A DNA stretch of 64,000 nucleotides from Protula sp. h YS-2021 (GCA_949752745.1 OX457028.1:23374218-23438217); one strand, 5' to 3'. Shown: positions 13,347 to 26,900, counted from the stretch's first letter. The notes: a model not told the origin generated them from the letters alone. Numbers and translations: made by a program.

Positions 13347-13709
13347 AGATGCTAATTGTGACAGCTTCTTTTGAAAATCCATGTCTTTAATGTATAGGTT
13401 TTGCATTTATTACAATCCTGTTTGATGTATGGTTAACGAAGATAATGTATCTTTTAGTACATTTGTTATTATCTTGAAATATACAGCACAGAAAATGTTT
13501 ATTGTTCTTTACTCAGCATGAAAAGTTTCCCTATCTACCACATACGGTGCAAAAACATATATTTCCAGTACCACACCCACACCTGTCCATGCCTTTATCA
13601 GCATACTGTTTAAAAATTCTTCTGAAGTCGGTTGAAATTTGTATAAATCAAAGAAATGCTCTTCAAACAGTGCTTAAACGCAGGGGACCACAAGCACACA
13701 GCTACTTAA

Positions 13710-13740
13710 TAGCCACCCAGGCACACAGATGGCGCTGCTA
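13710..13740 (+). repeat. P element subterminal inverted repeat, right copy
   Basis: TAGCCACCCAGG followed by AGATGGCGCTGCTA, inverted partner of 10508-10538; probably a THAP-transposase binding site, by analogy with Drosophila P. Confidence 0.8.
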
Positions 13741-13770
13741 AATCTGGATAAACATAGCTGCCAATGGAAG

Positions 13771-13805
13771 TGTCCCTTCTTGTTATGGATATTCTTTGTA
13801 TCAAT
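13771..13805 (+). repeat. P element right end: terminal inverted repeat and target duplication
   Basis: The 28-bp TIR ends ...GATATTCTTTG at 13798 and is followed at once by TATCAAT (13799-13805), matching the left flank. Confidence 0.93.
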
Positions 13806-15990
13806 TTTAATCAAAACTTTGTATTTATACATCAGTGTTATTCCGAAATCAAATATTATCCAATATCTTCTCCATTTTGTATCATTAACATTCATTCAAA
13901 AGAACTGGAGGAGTTAAAAATAGTGTACTGTATTATGAACTTTCAGATGCCAATAATAGACTATGATCTCAATCAATCTCACTATAAAACGGAGGGTGTG
14001 TGTGTATCAGATCTTGCACCACCATGTAACAGACAATGACTCAGAATACCTTTCTTACTTGCTCTTCTTTTACTGTTTCTTCATTTCCCTTCTTTCCCGA
14101 ATTGTTAGTTATATAATAATAACAATTAATATAATCCTAATATAACACCCTAGTTGCTAAACATCAAGCAAACAAATAATAAAAGAAGGTCAAAATATTT
14201 TTCGAAACGCCTATTTATCACGCTAAATGGTTAGAAAAAGCGCTCAAATCCGCGTTTGAATACAGAAACGTTTTGATCACGGAGTAACACAGCATCTTGA
14301 ATTTTGACAATGATGGTCAAGGCCAAAGGTCACATGACCTCTGTCCGTTAACGATATGGCAACTTATCTCGAAACGGTTAGAGAGCTCATTTTTACCCGT
14401 TGGGCCTAAAAGGTTTTCTCCAAGAGGTAATTAGGTGACATTGACCTTTCAGTATATAACCGAAAGTTGAACATCATTTTGAAAACGGTCAGAGAGATTT
14501 CGAGCTCACTTTCGATCCTGACCTCTGACCTTCTCGGTCATAATATGACACAAATATTTCATTTTGCGGTGTCTCTAAGTGGGTCAATTTGCTATCTGTT
14601 TTTACTTAGGGACGCCCGTAGTGGAGAGGAGGTCAACCAATGTATTGCTGCAAATGCATAGCTGATAATTAACCTAAAATTAACTTACAAAACTATACTT
14701 GTACTTCACTAAAATTTTGCGCTGCATGAAACGATTGAGAGCAAAATGTTCAAAACTGGTTACCTGGCTGAGATCTTTGCTTGTTTGTGAAGACTTGAGA
14801 CCGATTTTGAATGTTCTGTTTATTCTGACTAACATCAATACATATCATGAAAAGAATAGGTTTATAAGGTTATATGATGCAACATAATGGTTAATTTGTA
14901 TCGAGAGAAGACCCACTGTAACTACATTTTACCCGTAAATGTGATCAAGAATAAAGTGTTCACTTCGAATTTGTGAAATTTATTGTAGATTTAACGGCTG
15001 GCGACACGTTAACACGAAGAGGATGCATCCATACAGGAATACACTGAATGTTAGTTCATAAAAATGGGCATAAAATGCCCATCATAAATGCAATGTATGA
15101 ATAGTTTTCTGAAAAGCACAAACGACGCAGAGAAGTGGTACAGTATTCTTCAGGTTTTTGCAATCAAACAAACAGAGCGCCACTTCGCTTCTTCTAAGCA
15201 AAGTAATCTACTACGCATAAAACTACATTATTTACATTTATATAAATCATAACCTTTAACAAAATATAGACATCTCGAAAAAAAACTGCTTAATTCAGAA
15301 GTACCGCTCCACACATAAAATGATTATTTTGGAAGAATATCATGGGAAAATAAAAGTGACTTGAAAGATCGCATAAGTTTCGCAGTTCGTAAAGTTTATT
15401 GATTTCTTTTATCTGAAGAAAAATATGTGGGATGAACCGTACCAAGAGGAGCAGGGAGAGGGAAGGGCATTAGAATCAGCGCGAAAATGTAATACAGTTA
15501 CTTCTATACATTCCTGCCTTGCTACCAATAGCCCGCAGTTTTCTTCGTGCAAGACAATACACAAAACAAGCATTCGCTGCTTTTGTAAACGCATACTGTT
15601 TACTTTTTTCGCGATCCAAGGCTAATCCCTCTCTGTTATCGTTGCGCGAAATTATTATCGATAAACATTAAAGGCATCTTTTGCCTAAAATGTCTTGCAG
15701 CTCCAGGATGTTTATCATCTGACACTATTGTCAAATTTAGAATTTGCAGCTATTCTAAAGTGATCCGCAAAACCATTTGCTGAGAAAAAGAGAAAATTGC
15801 TTTTCAAAGTGAAATTTTCCAAACATAATAAACCAAAACCGACTGTACACAATTCTACACACATTACGCGTGTTCGCCATTCACAATAATAACCAAGAGT
15901 TTGATTTCATCATTCTGTAAAATATTTACATTAACTTAGAATAAAATAATGAACTTCAAAACAAAAGACTATCTTGGGTTACATTGATCA
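13806..15990. other. Intergenic between P element and complement-like gene
   Basis: Holds the 14.2-14.6 kb repeat. I searched its minus strand for C345C/netrin-type exons and found none that is convincing. Confidence 0.55.
14220..14590 (+). repeat. Dispersed GACCTT-rich repeat, copy downstream of the P element
   Basis: Contains GGTCAAGGCCAAAGGTCA, TATCTCGAAACGGTTAGAGAG, CATTTTTACCCGTTGGGCC and CATTGACCTTTCAG, the same blocks as the 45.5- and 58.5-kb copies. Confidence 0.55.
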
Positions 15991-16018
15991 GTGCTGTGGA
16001 GCTTTAGCATTTTTAAAT

Positions 16019-16024
16019 TTTATT
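16019..16024 (-). promoter_or_regulatory. Polyadenylation signal AATAAA of the complement-like gene
   Basis: Canonical AATAAA on the minus strand, 34 nt past the TGA. It supports ending the gene here, with a very short 3' UTR and no C345C exon. Confidence 0.6.
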
Positions 16025-16057
16025 CAACAATCTGTAATTTTTCTGTCAAATATGCCG

Positions 16058-16450
16058 TCATTCACTGCAGTGGTCGCCTGCCGTCATTGGGTGATCGTCA
16101 TCGGTGTGATAGAGGACACTACACATCAATCCCGTCTCCTCGTCCTGTGCCACGATACGAGCCGGCTGTATGTTGTTAATCATACGCGACACTTTTGTTG
16201 TGAAACTCATGCAACGCTTTTGACTCTGCGTGAGGGACAGCCTTAAGATCAGTGCACTCCGATCTTGACTATAATCTAAGCCATGAATGTGATCTAGAGC
16301 CCTCGCTTCATCCAAGCTGGAATCTACTGGTACATGACCCGACAGCAAGTTCAATTCTGTCTCGATTGAAAGAATCTCGATGTTGGTGTCGTAGTCAAAG
16401 CAGAGCGTGATATTCTTCATCTCATTGCCCGATGAAGTAGGGAGCCCTCC
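16058..16450 (-). CDS. Complement-like gene exon 26: receptor-binding MG8 domain and stop
   Basis: 130 codons plus TGA, residues 1446-1575. [19 protein letters not shown] and then [20 protein letters not shown] match the receptor-binding domain (L-x-x-G-x-x-P, C-x-x-F, I-Q-P). The tail CSVLYHT resembles the end of the C3 alpha chain just before its C345C module, but a TGA follows eight codons past the last CSE-containing segment and an AATAAA lies close by. A weak GTGAAT donor at 16065 could in theory skip the stop. Confidence 0.9.
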   Translation of the reverse strand, partial: GGLPTSSGNEMKNITLCFDYDTNIEILSIETELNLLSGHVPVDSSLDEARALDHIHGLDYSQDRSALILRLSLTQSQKRCMSFTTKVSRMINNIQPARIVAQDEETGLMCSVLYHTDDDHPMTAGDHCSE

Positions 16451-19400
16451 CTAAAACAACCAACATTTAACATAAGCAATGAGCAAAAAATGTAAATTGC
16501 TGGAAAAGTATATAAATAGCCATTTTGTAAAATTCGATGTAAAATAAAATCAAGCGCCTTTACAGTCAATGCCTGAAAATACCTTGTCTTGTCGCAGTTT
16601 TGTTCCTAGAAAGTTCATTCGCAGCGAGCAACATAAATAATAATTAAGCGAAAAGAACGCAGCACAGTTCGCAACGGGAAAAACGAAAAGATTATGAATT
16701 TTTTGTCAAGCCTAAAAGGGAAAAGGTTGCAGATTTTTTCTATTCCTCAAATAAAACTATCTCAGAATTTTTAAAAAGATAGCAAAACTGTCAACTCAAC
16801 AGGCTGGAATATAGGTTAAATGTAAAAGTAAACGTAAAAGAACACTGATTGTGATTAAAAAGCTCTTTCCCGAATCATATTCTAGCTCAAGCCATAAGAG
16901 GACGCAATCCTCCTCCCCACCTGCCTTTACTAGAATGGAAAAGTTATATGTGCAAATAATCATCGATTTTGATAAAATGTTTTGAGGGCAGCAACATATC
17001 GAATCTATTACACTGGTGACACGTAAGTTACTTAATTTATTGAAAAATAAAACGCTATGATTTTAAATATTTGAAATAATCAATAAGAGCTGCCCGTATT
17101 CAAGTGCAGAGAATATTTTGATCTTTTCATGAGTCATTTTTTCACCTTTAGTCCAATCATTGAAAAAGAAATAAAAAACTCATGGCAAATAGGGGACTCA
17201 CACACTGAGGGACACTGCGTTTGCTACGCGGTAGTTGCCTGTAGATAGTCTGGACAGTGGCCTCCATGGTAACGAAGCACGAGCGAGTGTCTTGTAACGT
17301 ATGGTACTCATAAAACACCTCAGCGTGAACGGTCGAGTTCCCGGCACAAGAGAGCTCAATTGCATTTCCGAGATCTGTCACCTTGAGAATAAAAGCTATC
17401 TTGCTCGTACTAAAAATTGCGCACTTGCGAATATTTCACTTCATCCCAAGCAAAACATTTCCCATTGCTCAACTAAATAATTTCTTTATTACTAATAATT
17501 GTGATAATTACAGTTACTTAGAAACTATTTTGGTTCAAAAAAAGACATTTTTTATATCCAACGGTTATAACAAGTGCAATTTATGTTGAACAATTTAGCA
17601 GCACTACTCATTCTTGGCGTTTCAGCCATGCAGGCTTCCCATTCCACTTATGATGAGATAGGTACCCTGGGGGATCGGGGTAAGCGGCACTCACATACTA
17701 ACTGATTGCCAGGTGTGTTCATGACTTTTTGATACGACTCCTAAACGTGGAGTGGTATTTTTAAATAATATCCCAATTTTTAGCCAAACATTGAGTACAA
17801 ATCCGAAAAAAGCTCCTATTCTGTGGGAAATGCGGAGTACTGAATGAAAATGCTACGCCTTTTAAAAACAAAAATCTGCACTTCGCTCGGAGATTACCCC
17901 CATGATATATTCCAAAGGAGAAAATTTCCTAGTTTTCGAGAACCTACTCAAGCACTGAACCAAAAACACGGAACATTGCTATTGTCTCCTGCAAAACTTT
18001 TTCATTGAATAGGATTTTTTAATCATATTTCAGAAAGCTCTGAGAAAACGATTAACATAAGAATATCTATTTCAGTGCAAAGCAATATTACACAAAGACA
18101 ATCTACGACAACACATTAAGGGCTTACGTCAATATGCTCGGTTCTTAAGGAATCCAGGATGACATTGTATTCAGCTTGGTCGTTAGCACCAACAGCGGCA
18201 GTCACTGCGCATGTGCTGGGTTGCATAGCAACGCGCTGCTGTGAGGCGTAGTGCGCCAGAGCCTCCAGTGCGCTTGCTGTGTCCTACATATAGCGACAGA
18301 GAAATCTGGACACAGGGCTTAAGCTTGCATAGTGGCTTACTTATTCCGTGTAAAACTGGCAGTAGATGTCAAATCTCTTGTAGCGATTATTCCAGGATTG
18401 TAGGCCATTTACTTTACTTTTCTAGAACTATCATATCCATGTAAAATATGTTTTTTGTCTCTGTATAATGAATAAAGGTACTTTGATAGCAAACCTTGGA
18501 CAAGATGAATTCACCGTCTTGGTTCCTGGCCTTGAGCAGCCATTGCGCAAAGTGACGTGAGTCCTCTGTGTGCGCTAGCGTGACTGATGTCATCAATGCT
18601 TGCGAGACGATTTCCACATGTTTCGATGTTATCTGTGCAAAACCACAATGTAAAAACATCACTATTTCCTTTTCACAAAGAGGCATCACAACAACTGTAC
18701 CTAAAAATCAGAATGTTAAAATATAATTTCTTGGCCCAGTAGGACCTTTTCTACTCTTTTCATCTTCTTTCATTTCCGAGGAAATATTAAGGATGTCAAG
18801 TATTTTTTCTGGAGATGTAGGTCTGCCGTCAGTTGCGCATTACCTGCTGGACATGTAGGGATACGTTGATTTGAGCATTACCTGCTGCATGTTTTTGAAC
18901 GTGATCCGGCGCACGAGTTCTGACACGTGTTGGTAGTGGGTACCCGCGGACGTATGCTGATGCCTGGCTAGCGCTGCCGCCACGTGCACCTTGCTGTACG
19001 TGTCAGCGGTATGGAAATGCGCTGTATGGATGAAACGCAGCGCCTGGCGCACTACTCCAGCGCCTCGCTCTTTCACCGCACTTTTGCTACATTGTAGGTC
19101 ATCCAGTGCCACCGATACATATGACGTCAGAGCTGTCCTCCATCTTGCCTGCTAATAACAGTTTAAAGATGTGCTAAGAATAACATGAAGAGTTTCAAGT
19201 TGCAAGGAAACGAACAATTTGTGGTCAAATTAGAAAGGACCTATAACAATGAATTAACTCTGTAATACCTTAGTACACGGTAACTTATTACTATGTTACA
19301 TTTTGGTAGCCCTAACTTGGTACACTTTGGTAGTCCTAACTTGCTAGAAGCTGTAGTTTGCTCATAAAAAGATTTTACATTACTGTAGCCTCCAAATTCC

Positions 19401-22400
19401 ATTAAAACCAATCAATTACCTACTTTTCGGTTATCAAGTTGACTATCCAAGAATCGCCCAACTTTTTAAAATTCATGCCCTTTTTGAAACAAATTTGAAC
19501 CCAATTTATACTTGTTTTGTTGCATATCGAAAGTATAATTATTGAAGTGTAAATTGGAAAAGACGAAACACTTCAACTTTCTGCTTTGGAGGTAAAGGAC
19601 AACTGGTATAGAACAATTATCCACCATTCAAAGTGGCAACTGGACATTTGGCAACCAGTCAAAGTAGCCAAAGGACATTTAAGCATCAGTCGAGCTTTAC
19701 ATCGGTGAAATCAAATAAATTTTACAAACTTACTACACTATTAATACGCAGTTAATGAATATGCATATAAAATATGTGAAATATTTATGTTAACTCTCAA
19801 GAAGCGGCGATAGGTTTAAAGAGTCACATCTCTTTGCCTCTTTTCCTGTACAACAGCGATAAGGACGTATCCCTTAAAAACTGTAATATCAAAATATATG
19901 TAAGTGAAAAATTACAAAAAAAATTAGTCGAAAATATTCTGTGGTCGCAAGTTGTATGGCTTTCTTATTTATGTGGTGGCCCGGGTTTTCCGAGCCTATA
20001 ATCCTGTGGTCACTGGTCCGGTGACTACTTTTACGGTAGCCATTTGTTATGGGCACCCCATGGCGCATTTTGACTAAAAGACTTCGCGGTTTTAATTCCT
20101 GTCTTCAGTTCCAATATCTTCATTAAACCTCACTGGAGTTTTCACAGCAGCAGCATCAATATTCACATCGAATTATGTATATAAAATGCTACTTTCTTCG
20201 CTATTTTAGAATCCACTGCCGCACAGGAGAACACTCCTGAGGCAGAAATAAAGAGCGGTGCTATGGTAATATGTGATTGAAATAAGCAATGGTTCTGTAT
20301 CATCTGTAGTGAAAATGGTGTGCAAAACTGGGAAAACTTCCAGCACGGTGGAGTTTTTTTTATTGCATTCACTATGTGCATGCAAATCAAACCGGGTGGG
20401 GGGGGGGGTGTTAGCATCGGGGGAATTACCAGCACCGGCGAGCGATAACATGATGTGTTTTGCTTGGTTGTGACTCCGACATCTATACAAGTCAATATTA
20501 CGACCGATTTACCGATCTTTATTCAACGTTGTACCTCAGACGTTGCGCTGATTAGACGTTGCAAAAACTTTGGATTTGCTTGCGACTAAAACAATGCCTA
20601 AACAGTAAAAAACTTTGTGTAAAAACGTTGGTTACATGTTGGTCTAAGGTCGCGACCACTCAAATTACAATCAGATTCACTGTTGCAGTTTAATCGGGTA
20701 GGCATCGCAGCCTCAAAAAGACGTTGGTTCGACGTTTGAATGTTTACTGGACCAACGTACTGATATTTAGCAAGCATATAATATCTAGGGCCATGCCAGC
20801 CGTATTAACACCTAATAAATATTGTAGGCACAGCGACGTGCTGGCGTCTTTTGTTTACATATTATGAAAGATAAATTTCACGGAAACAGCTAAATAAAAT
20901 AATTCTAGCCGAGTCACCAGGATGGAGGTGGGTGGGTAGGAGTGTGTGTACTTTTCTAGGATAGCCTACAGATTGTTCTTCAAAGCCTCCACTCCCATCT
21001 TGTTTATCCATCAACCACTCAGAAACTTGGCATATGAGCGAGTCTGAAATCTCGGTGTATCTGGGAAATTCTCTTTCAATTTCATTCATCAGTTTCAGGG
21101 CAGATGCTGTTAGCCTAGAAACAAAAGAAAATCAATGTTATTTTATTTCTTATACCTCTTGTTCTCCTCCCCTGCCCTGCGATAACAAATATGTAGGCAG
21201 CTGTAAAAGGAGGTGAAGTAAAGAGAATGACCTTTCAATAATGTGTCTGTTATACTGAGAGTCCTATAATTACGGAATAACCATATCTACGAGGACTTAG
21301 AATACTGAATAAAGCCATTTCAATATGCAAACCACACTGAAGGCTCATCTTGCTCTGAATTCGCAAAGGAGCCATTGAAGGACTTGAACGAGAGCAAGTC
21401 CGTCGCCCCTTTCCTCAGCTGCTTCTTTATCTTTTTTACAGTCGCTTGCTCCAAGTTATTTGTCTTCTTCAAATACCTGCAAAGATATTATTGTTTGTGA
21501 GTCGTGGAGTAGCCATTAACTGCACACAGAGCAAACGACAGATTGTACAAAACACCTCACTATCTGCATCAGCATCCTTTGCATACGAACACATTCATGC
21601 CCATACTCATGTATTTATAACTGTATGTAGGAACACAACAGACAGCTGCCAACAGACCCAAACACACTGCTGCCTTTACACACAGAGACTGTCTGTGTGC
21701 ACACAACACACAGCTGCCCATAAAAATGAAAACACTTATGCCTTTACACACAAGTACATTAGAGTCTATACGCATTCATGTGCCACTGACTCTACACACA
21801 CACAACGTAAGCGACGCAATGCAGTTATGTATAAATGATGGGCATTACAGAGCTGTGTAGTGATATATAAATGATCTACTTACATAGTGTCGTATTGACA
21901 CGTAAATGAGCTGCTTACAGAGCGGAGTAGTGATGCATAAGTGAAGTGCTTACACAGTGGCACAGTAACGTGTAAGTGAAGGGCTAACGAAGCGACGCAG
22001 TGAAGTATAAGTGAGGTAGTTACATAGCAGCGTAGAACTTCGAGCTAAGTCGCCTGATGACGCTGGACGCACTCTTCCGGTTCTTTGTCTTTACTTGATC
22101 CAGCAGAAAACCGACGCTCGGGCCCATCAAGTGAGCTTTACCCATGTTGAACACAAATCATAGGTTAAGCGAATTAATTTGCTCAAAAGTTTATTGCCTT
22201 ATAATTGGTGAATAGCATATCGTCGCAGCTAAGTACGGGCCAGTGGAAATTAGATATAAAAATGATTTCCTAGATTTGATTCTTTATTTTTTAATTACCG
22301 ATATTTGAAAACATTTAATCAAAAGCATTTTGAACACAACTCAAATGTGCAACAATCGATATAAACAGCTCACCAGATAATTTTACGTAAACCTTGGTTG

Positions 22401-23833
22401 AGTTAGCGACAGTCAAGGTATCGTTAGATGGGCTGATGGCCACTCGATGCGTGAAGCCAGGCGGCCGGTTCTCTAGCAGTACCGTTTCCTGTTTCTCTGT
22501 CCGTTTGATGCCCTTGTGTTGGATGAGTACCGTTTGCTGCATACTGTCATACAGTACACTCCTATTGAATGAGTTGCGAGCAGAGATTGTGATTGTGTGC
22601 AATCCTACGTCCCGTGCCACGAAAAACCAATGACGGTACTGTTTGGAGTCGGCGGCGATTCGGACAGAATGTGAAGCAGTAGCGTTATTGTAGCACAACC
22701 CATTATCTATCTAAAACAGATTGTTTACATACAGAGCAATTATTCCTATGCTTCAAAGTGTAGTTTGCTTGTGATATGTCACACTCAGAAGTTAATAGCT
22801 TTTGAAATATTTCGAAAGTAATAACTTGAATATTTATCGATAGTAGATACTTTAAAACATCGGAATAGTCTAATAATAGATGTATGAAGTAACACCTAAT
22901 ACACATCAAATGATAAGTATTTTCACAGTGATGTAACTGTTACAAGACGGTTGGATTTACAGTCAAACTAGTGCCAAAGGAAATAACTAGATCTGAGTTA
23001 CATGCACGGAATTTACGAAGGTACAAATCACCTAAATTACGCATGTAAGAAACGCGGAGCACTACAATAAAAATACCCACCTCTTTATTTAATTTAATTG
23101 CCATACAGACACCAATCTTTAGTTCTTACAGGTTCTCCGGTACGGCTTCTTGACCAGTATCTTTTATTCATTCAGATCATCTTTTTGGAAAATATGCAGG
23201 ACTTACGTGTTCCAGTGTAATGTCGGCTGATATAAGCTCGTCCAGTGTGTTGTGAACAATGACAGACATTTTGAGATGTTCTCCGCGCAGTACTTTGTGT
23301 AGCATACTGACGCGGATGAATACGGCCTGAAGGACATCGATGTTTTTCGCTTGTGGCACACACATACCGGATGTGGGATTCAGGTACACAGCTTGAATGT
23401 TCCAAGAAGTAATGGAATCAGGTATTTGTTGTCGCTGATAGTATTGCTGTTCATTTCTAAAAAGTATAAATAAGTTCTAGGAGCGTGGAATCGAGTTATG
23501 GAAAGGAAAAATACTATAAATGTGTTATACAAAATCCTTTTACATTTGCAGACCACACATGTCAAGTGATGCCGACTTCCTAACAAATCACGCAACGTAT
23601 GTGACCCACCTATACATTCGGCCCGACCACGTATATGCGTGTATGACCTGCTCACATGTCAAGCGCCCACGTATGTGGCTCAACCACGCATGCTATCTAC
23701 CCACGAATGCGATCCGCCATCGAATGCGAGCTGCCTACATGTATTACACACACACACAACACACATGTATATGTATATGTATATATATATGTATATACAT
23801 ATATATAATAATGTATAACACAAACCGCGGATC

Positions 23834-23923
<90 letters not shown>

Positions 23924-26900
23924 GATCCGCGGTTTGTGTTATTATAAACCGTATATCGGATTAAAACAAGTGTAATAATAAATATCATGCTTACAACCGG
24001 AATATATTACCCTATTTTCCCAACAGGCAGAACAATTGATTCTGGAAAGGACTTTCTTATCATTTCTGCCGGTGGAATATCGTTGATCTGTGTTCCATTC
24101 ATGTTGCTTCCTGTAACTGTGAATCATTTCAGTTTATATCATATGATATAAAACAGGTAATATAAATACTCTTGAAATAAAACATGGTGCAGTAGTTTTT
24201 CAAAATGTTTTTGCATTTTGACTAAGCATTGCTAAATGTTGATATTAATATGTTTCCATAAACTAATAAATTCTTGTCAGAGGAGGGACCATTGTTCGAT
24301 TTCACGCATGAACGAGTTTTAAAGCTATGAATCCTAGCATAACTGTTGTGTAAAATTTTCAGAACCAAAGCATCAGAAATCGTCCTGTTAAGTTGGCTCA
24401 ATAAACAACAATATTAAGAGAAATTCTTGATGAAATGACAAGTTATCTGTAAAATGCACTGTGCTGCATTTATAACCTGAGAAACGCTTGCAAAGACCGT
24501 GAAACTGGATCTGTGGACAATAGGCCGTGATCAGAAAGAGAAAGGGTGATTAGACTGGCTTTTTCGCTTTTGATCTGCCAGTCGAACAGCACATGCGACT
24601 CTAGGAAGGAATAAGCATCGGAATCATAGCCATAGAATAAGGCGCTCACTATGTGAGCATAAATTATGGACTCAAAAGCCTTGACACCAATTCGCCACTT
24701 GTTTTTTGACACAACAACCTGTTATCTGGATTCAACGGCAATGGAATTTACTATTTCAGTGACGCGACTTCGCGTTGATAAACGCGAGCGCGTGTGGAGA
24801 AGACCTGGGAAATGGTATGCCAATTATTGCGTTGGAGACTGTGGGTTGGTGCATATGCAATGGTATTTGTGAGAATCTCCATTATCATGAAGACACTTTT
24901 AGTCGTAACTGACGGTACGTTTACAGACTGCCTTACATAGACGTTTCAGTGATCTATGTGGTGTAATTTTTGGAGCAATATCAAATGCTAAGAATATTCC
25001 AACAGAATAACGTGCGCCGAATTTAGTAGTCGAAACTACAGATTATCTCTATGCTAACGGTATTACAGTTCTACAGGGGGCTATCCATTTCGCCCACTCT
25101 CAGTCCCACTGAGCACCTGTGGGACCAGTTTGGCCAAAATGTAGTGCCCAGAGATAAACGTCAAAGTAACAAGGCACAATTGATTTCTGCTCCCCATGAA
25201 AAGTGGATACACCTACCCCAAGAAAATATTTGAAGGCTAATACGGAGTATGTGGCGCAGATGCATGGCAACTGCAAATGCCTCAGGTGGACATATCTCTT
25301 ATTATTATTCCTTATTACTGACATTTGAATTTCCACCTCAGTGCTTTGAAGTGATTTTTCCTCCTGGTATTTTATGCAAGAAGCTGTTGTTTGTATCTTT
25401 GAAAGCACATGTATATTTTTGGTTCTGGAACCAAATCATATGCCAACAGTTTAGTGACCCCGACCCCAATTGGAAGCTTTATATGACATACATTACATAA
25501 TTTTAAGTCAATCTTAGTGGTTAAAGTCATTACAAAGTATAGAATCATACATGGATCACGTACCCGGTGAGGCCTTGAGTGAATGTTCTTGTGCCAACGG
25601 ATGCAAGCCCGCCAGACCTCGATTCGGCAGCACAGGGAAGAATGGTTCAGGCCCGCGATCGTGCATTACAGATGGACCTAGCTGGGCCCTCACACTCTGC
25701 TTTTCAAGCGGACCTGGTTGCCCTGTCAAATCTAGTATTCTCTCGTTGCCGGGTCGCCAACTTGCACGAAACCGAAACGTGCTGACCTGCAGCTCAAATT
25801 CAAGGGTCGAGCCTGCCTCATCCAGTAGTCGCATCATATCGCTTAAACTGCTGGAATCTGTCAAGCAGCCAAGAGAGAAAAAACGTCGCAGTCCTTGCTT
25901 ATGTATTTCTGGCTATAATCTTGTTCCAACTATTAAGCCAATTTTTGTTGATATATCTGTCCTAAAACATGGCGTCCAGTTGAAACTTTGATGGCAAAAC
26001 AATGTTTTAGCAGTAAATATTCAGATTATTGTTGATATAAAGTAAATATTCTAAGAAAGCGCTAAGATTTTTGCTTGTATCACTTCCGATTTTGACAAAA
26101 GTCTTTTATACTGAAGGCTACTAGGTCTTTTGTAAACAATTTTTTTTCAACTGAACGCAACTATCTCATTAAAGTAAAACCAATGCCATATCAATTTGAA
26201 GCAAGGGCTGGTTAGTTATAATCTGGAGATCATTTGCTCATGGTATTAGAATAATTTGATCAAGATCCGTGATGCATTTCTAGCCGTTTCGTAGATGACA
26301 GTTGCATAAATCGAGCAAAGGGAAAAAATTACAAATTAGAAATTGACCAATCTGACAAGTTTTATTTAAATTTTATTACGTATAAAACGGACAGTAGTAA
26401 AGCCATCCTAATCGAATTGCCACCTCTCTTGCACTTTCAAAGATAAACCATTTTTCTTGAATTTTATGACCAAATTAGCTCATTTTGATATTGTTATATT
26501 GCAGAAAAGAGACTTACATTTTATGTTGTGGGATAGATATTTTACAAGTTTTGGCATTTCGTCATTTTGTGCGAGTCGCTGCTAGTCCCATGGCAAATTA
26601 CAAAGACAGAGTTAATGTGAAATGGGAAAGCGTTACGGCAAAAGTATTCCGCCCTTACCGTTTTGATGCTCGATTTCTGAGAAATGACAAAAATCACTGT
26701 ATACCAATGTTTAGCGCTTGCCAAAAAGTTACAGTCTTATAGCTGACCATTACTGATACATTTAGGTGTAATATGAAACAAGCAATGCAAAAGGAGCATA
26801 GCACATTGAACGATTGTGCAAAGCACAAATGTAGTAGCATACACATTAACAAGAACAAGGTCGCCCCTTTTGTATCACACTACACATATACCTATAATAT

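Larger units (their letters stand above)
10452..13798 (+). mobile_element. Complete P-type (P-element superfamily) DNA transposon, 3,347 bp
   Basis: The ends are perfect 28-bp inverted repeats (10452-10479 and 13771-13798) starting CAAAGAATATCC. Immediately outside both is the same 7-bp word TATCAAT (10445-10451 and 13799-13805), a target-site duplication; P elements usually make 8 bp. Second, imperfect inverted repeats lie inside each end, as in Drosophila P. The element carries one uninterrupted two-exon transposase gene. Perfect TIRs, an intact TSD and an unbroken ORF suggest a young, possibly autonomous copy. It sits 2.3 kb downstream of the complement-like gene. Confidence 0.95.

Noticed and set aside
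15490..15590. Possible C345C start on the minus strand (NACFVYCLARRKL after an AAAGCAG acceptor, phase compatible with the GTGAAT donor of exon 26)
   Set aside because: Cysteine spacing does not match the netrin fold, no following exon was found, and the AATAAA next to the stop argues against it.
23520..23921. Plus-strand ORF rich in Tyr and Ile (133 codons)
   Set aside because: Produced by TA repeats and the hairpin element.
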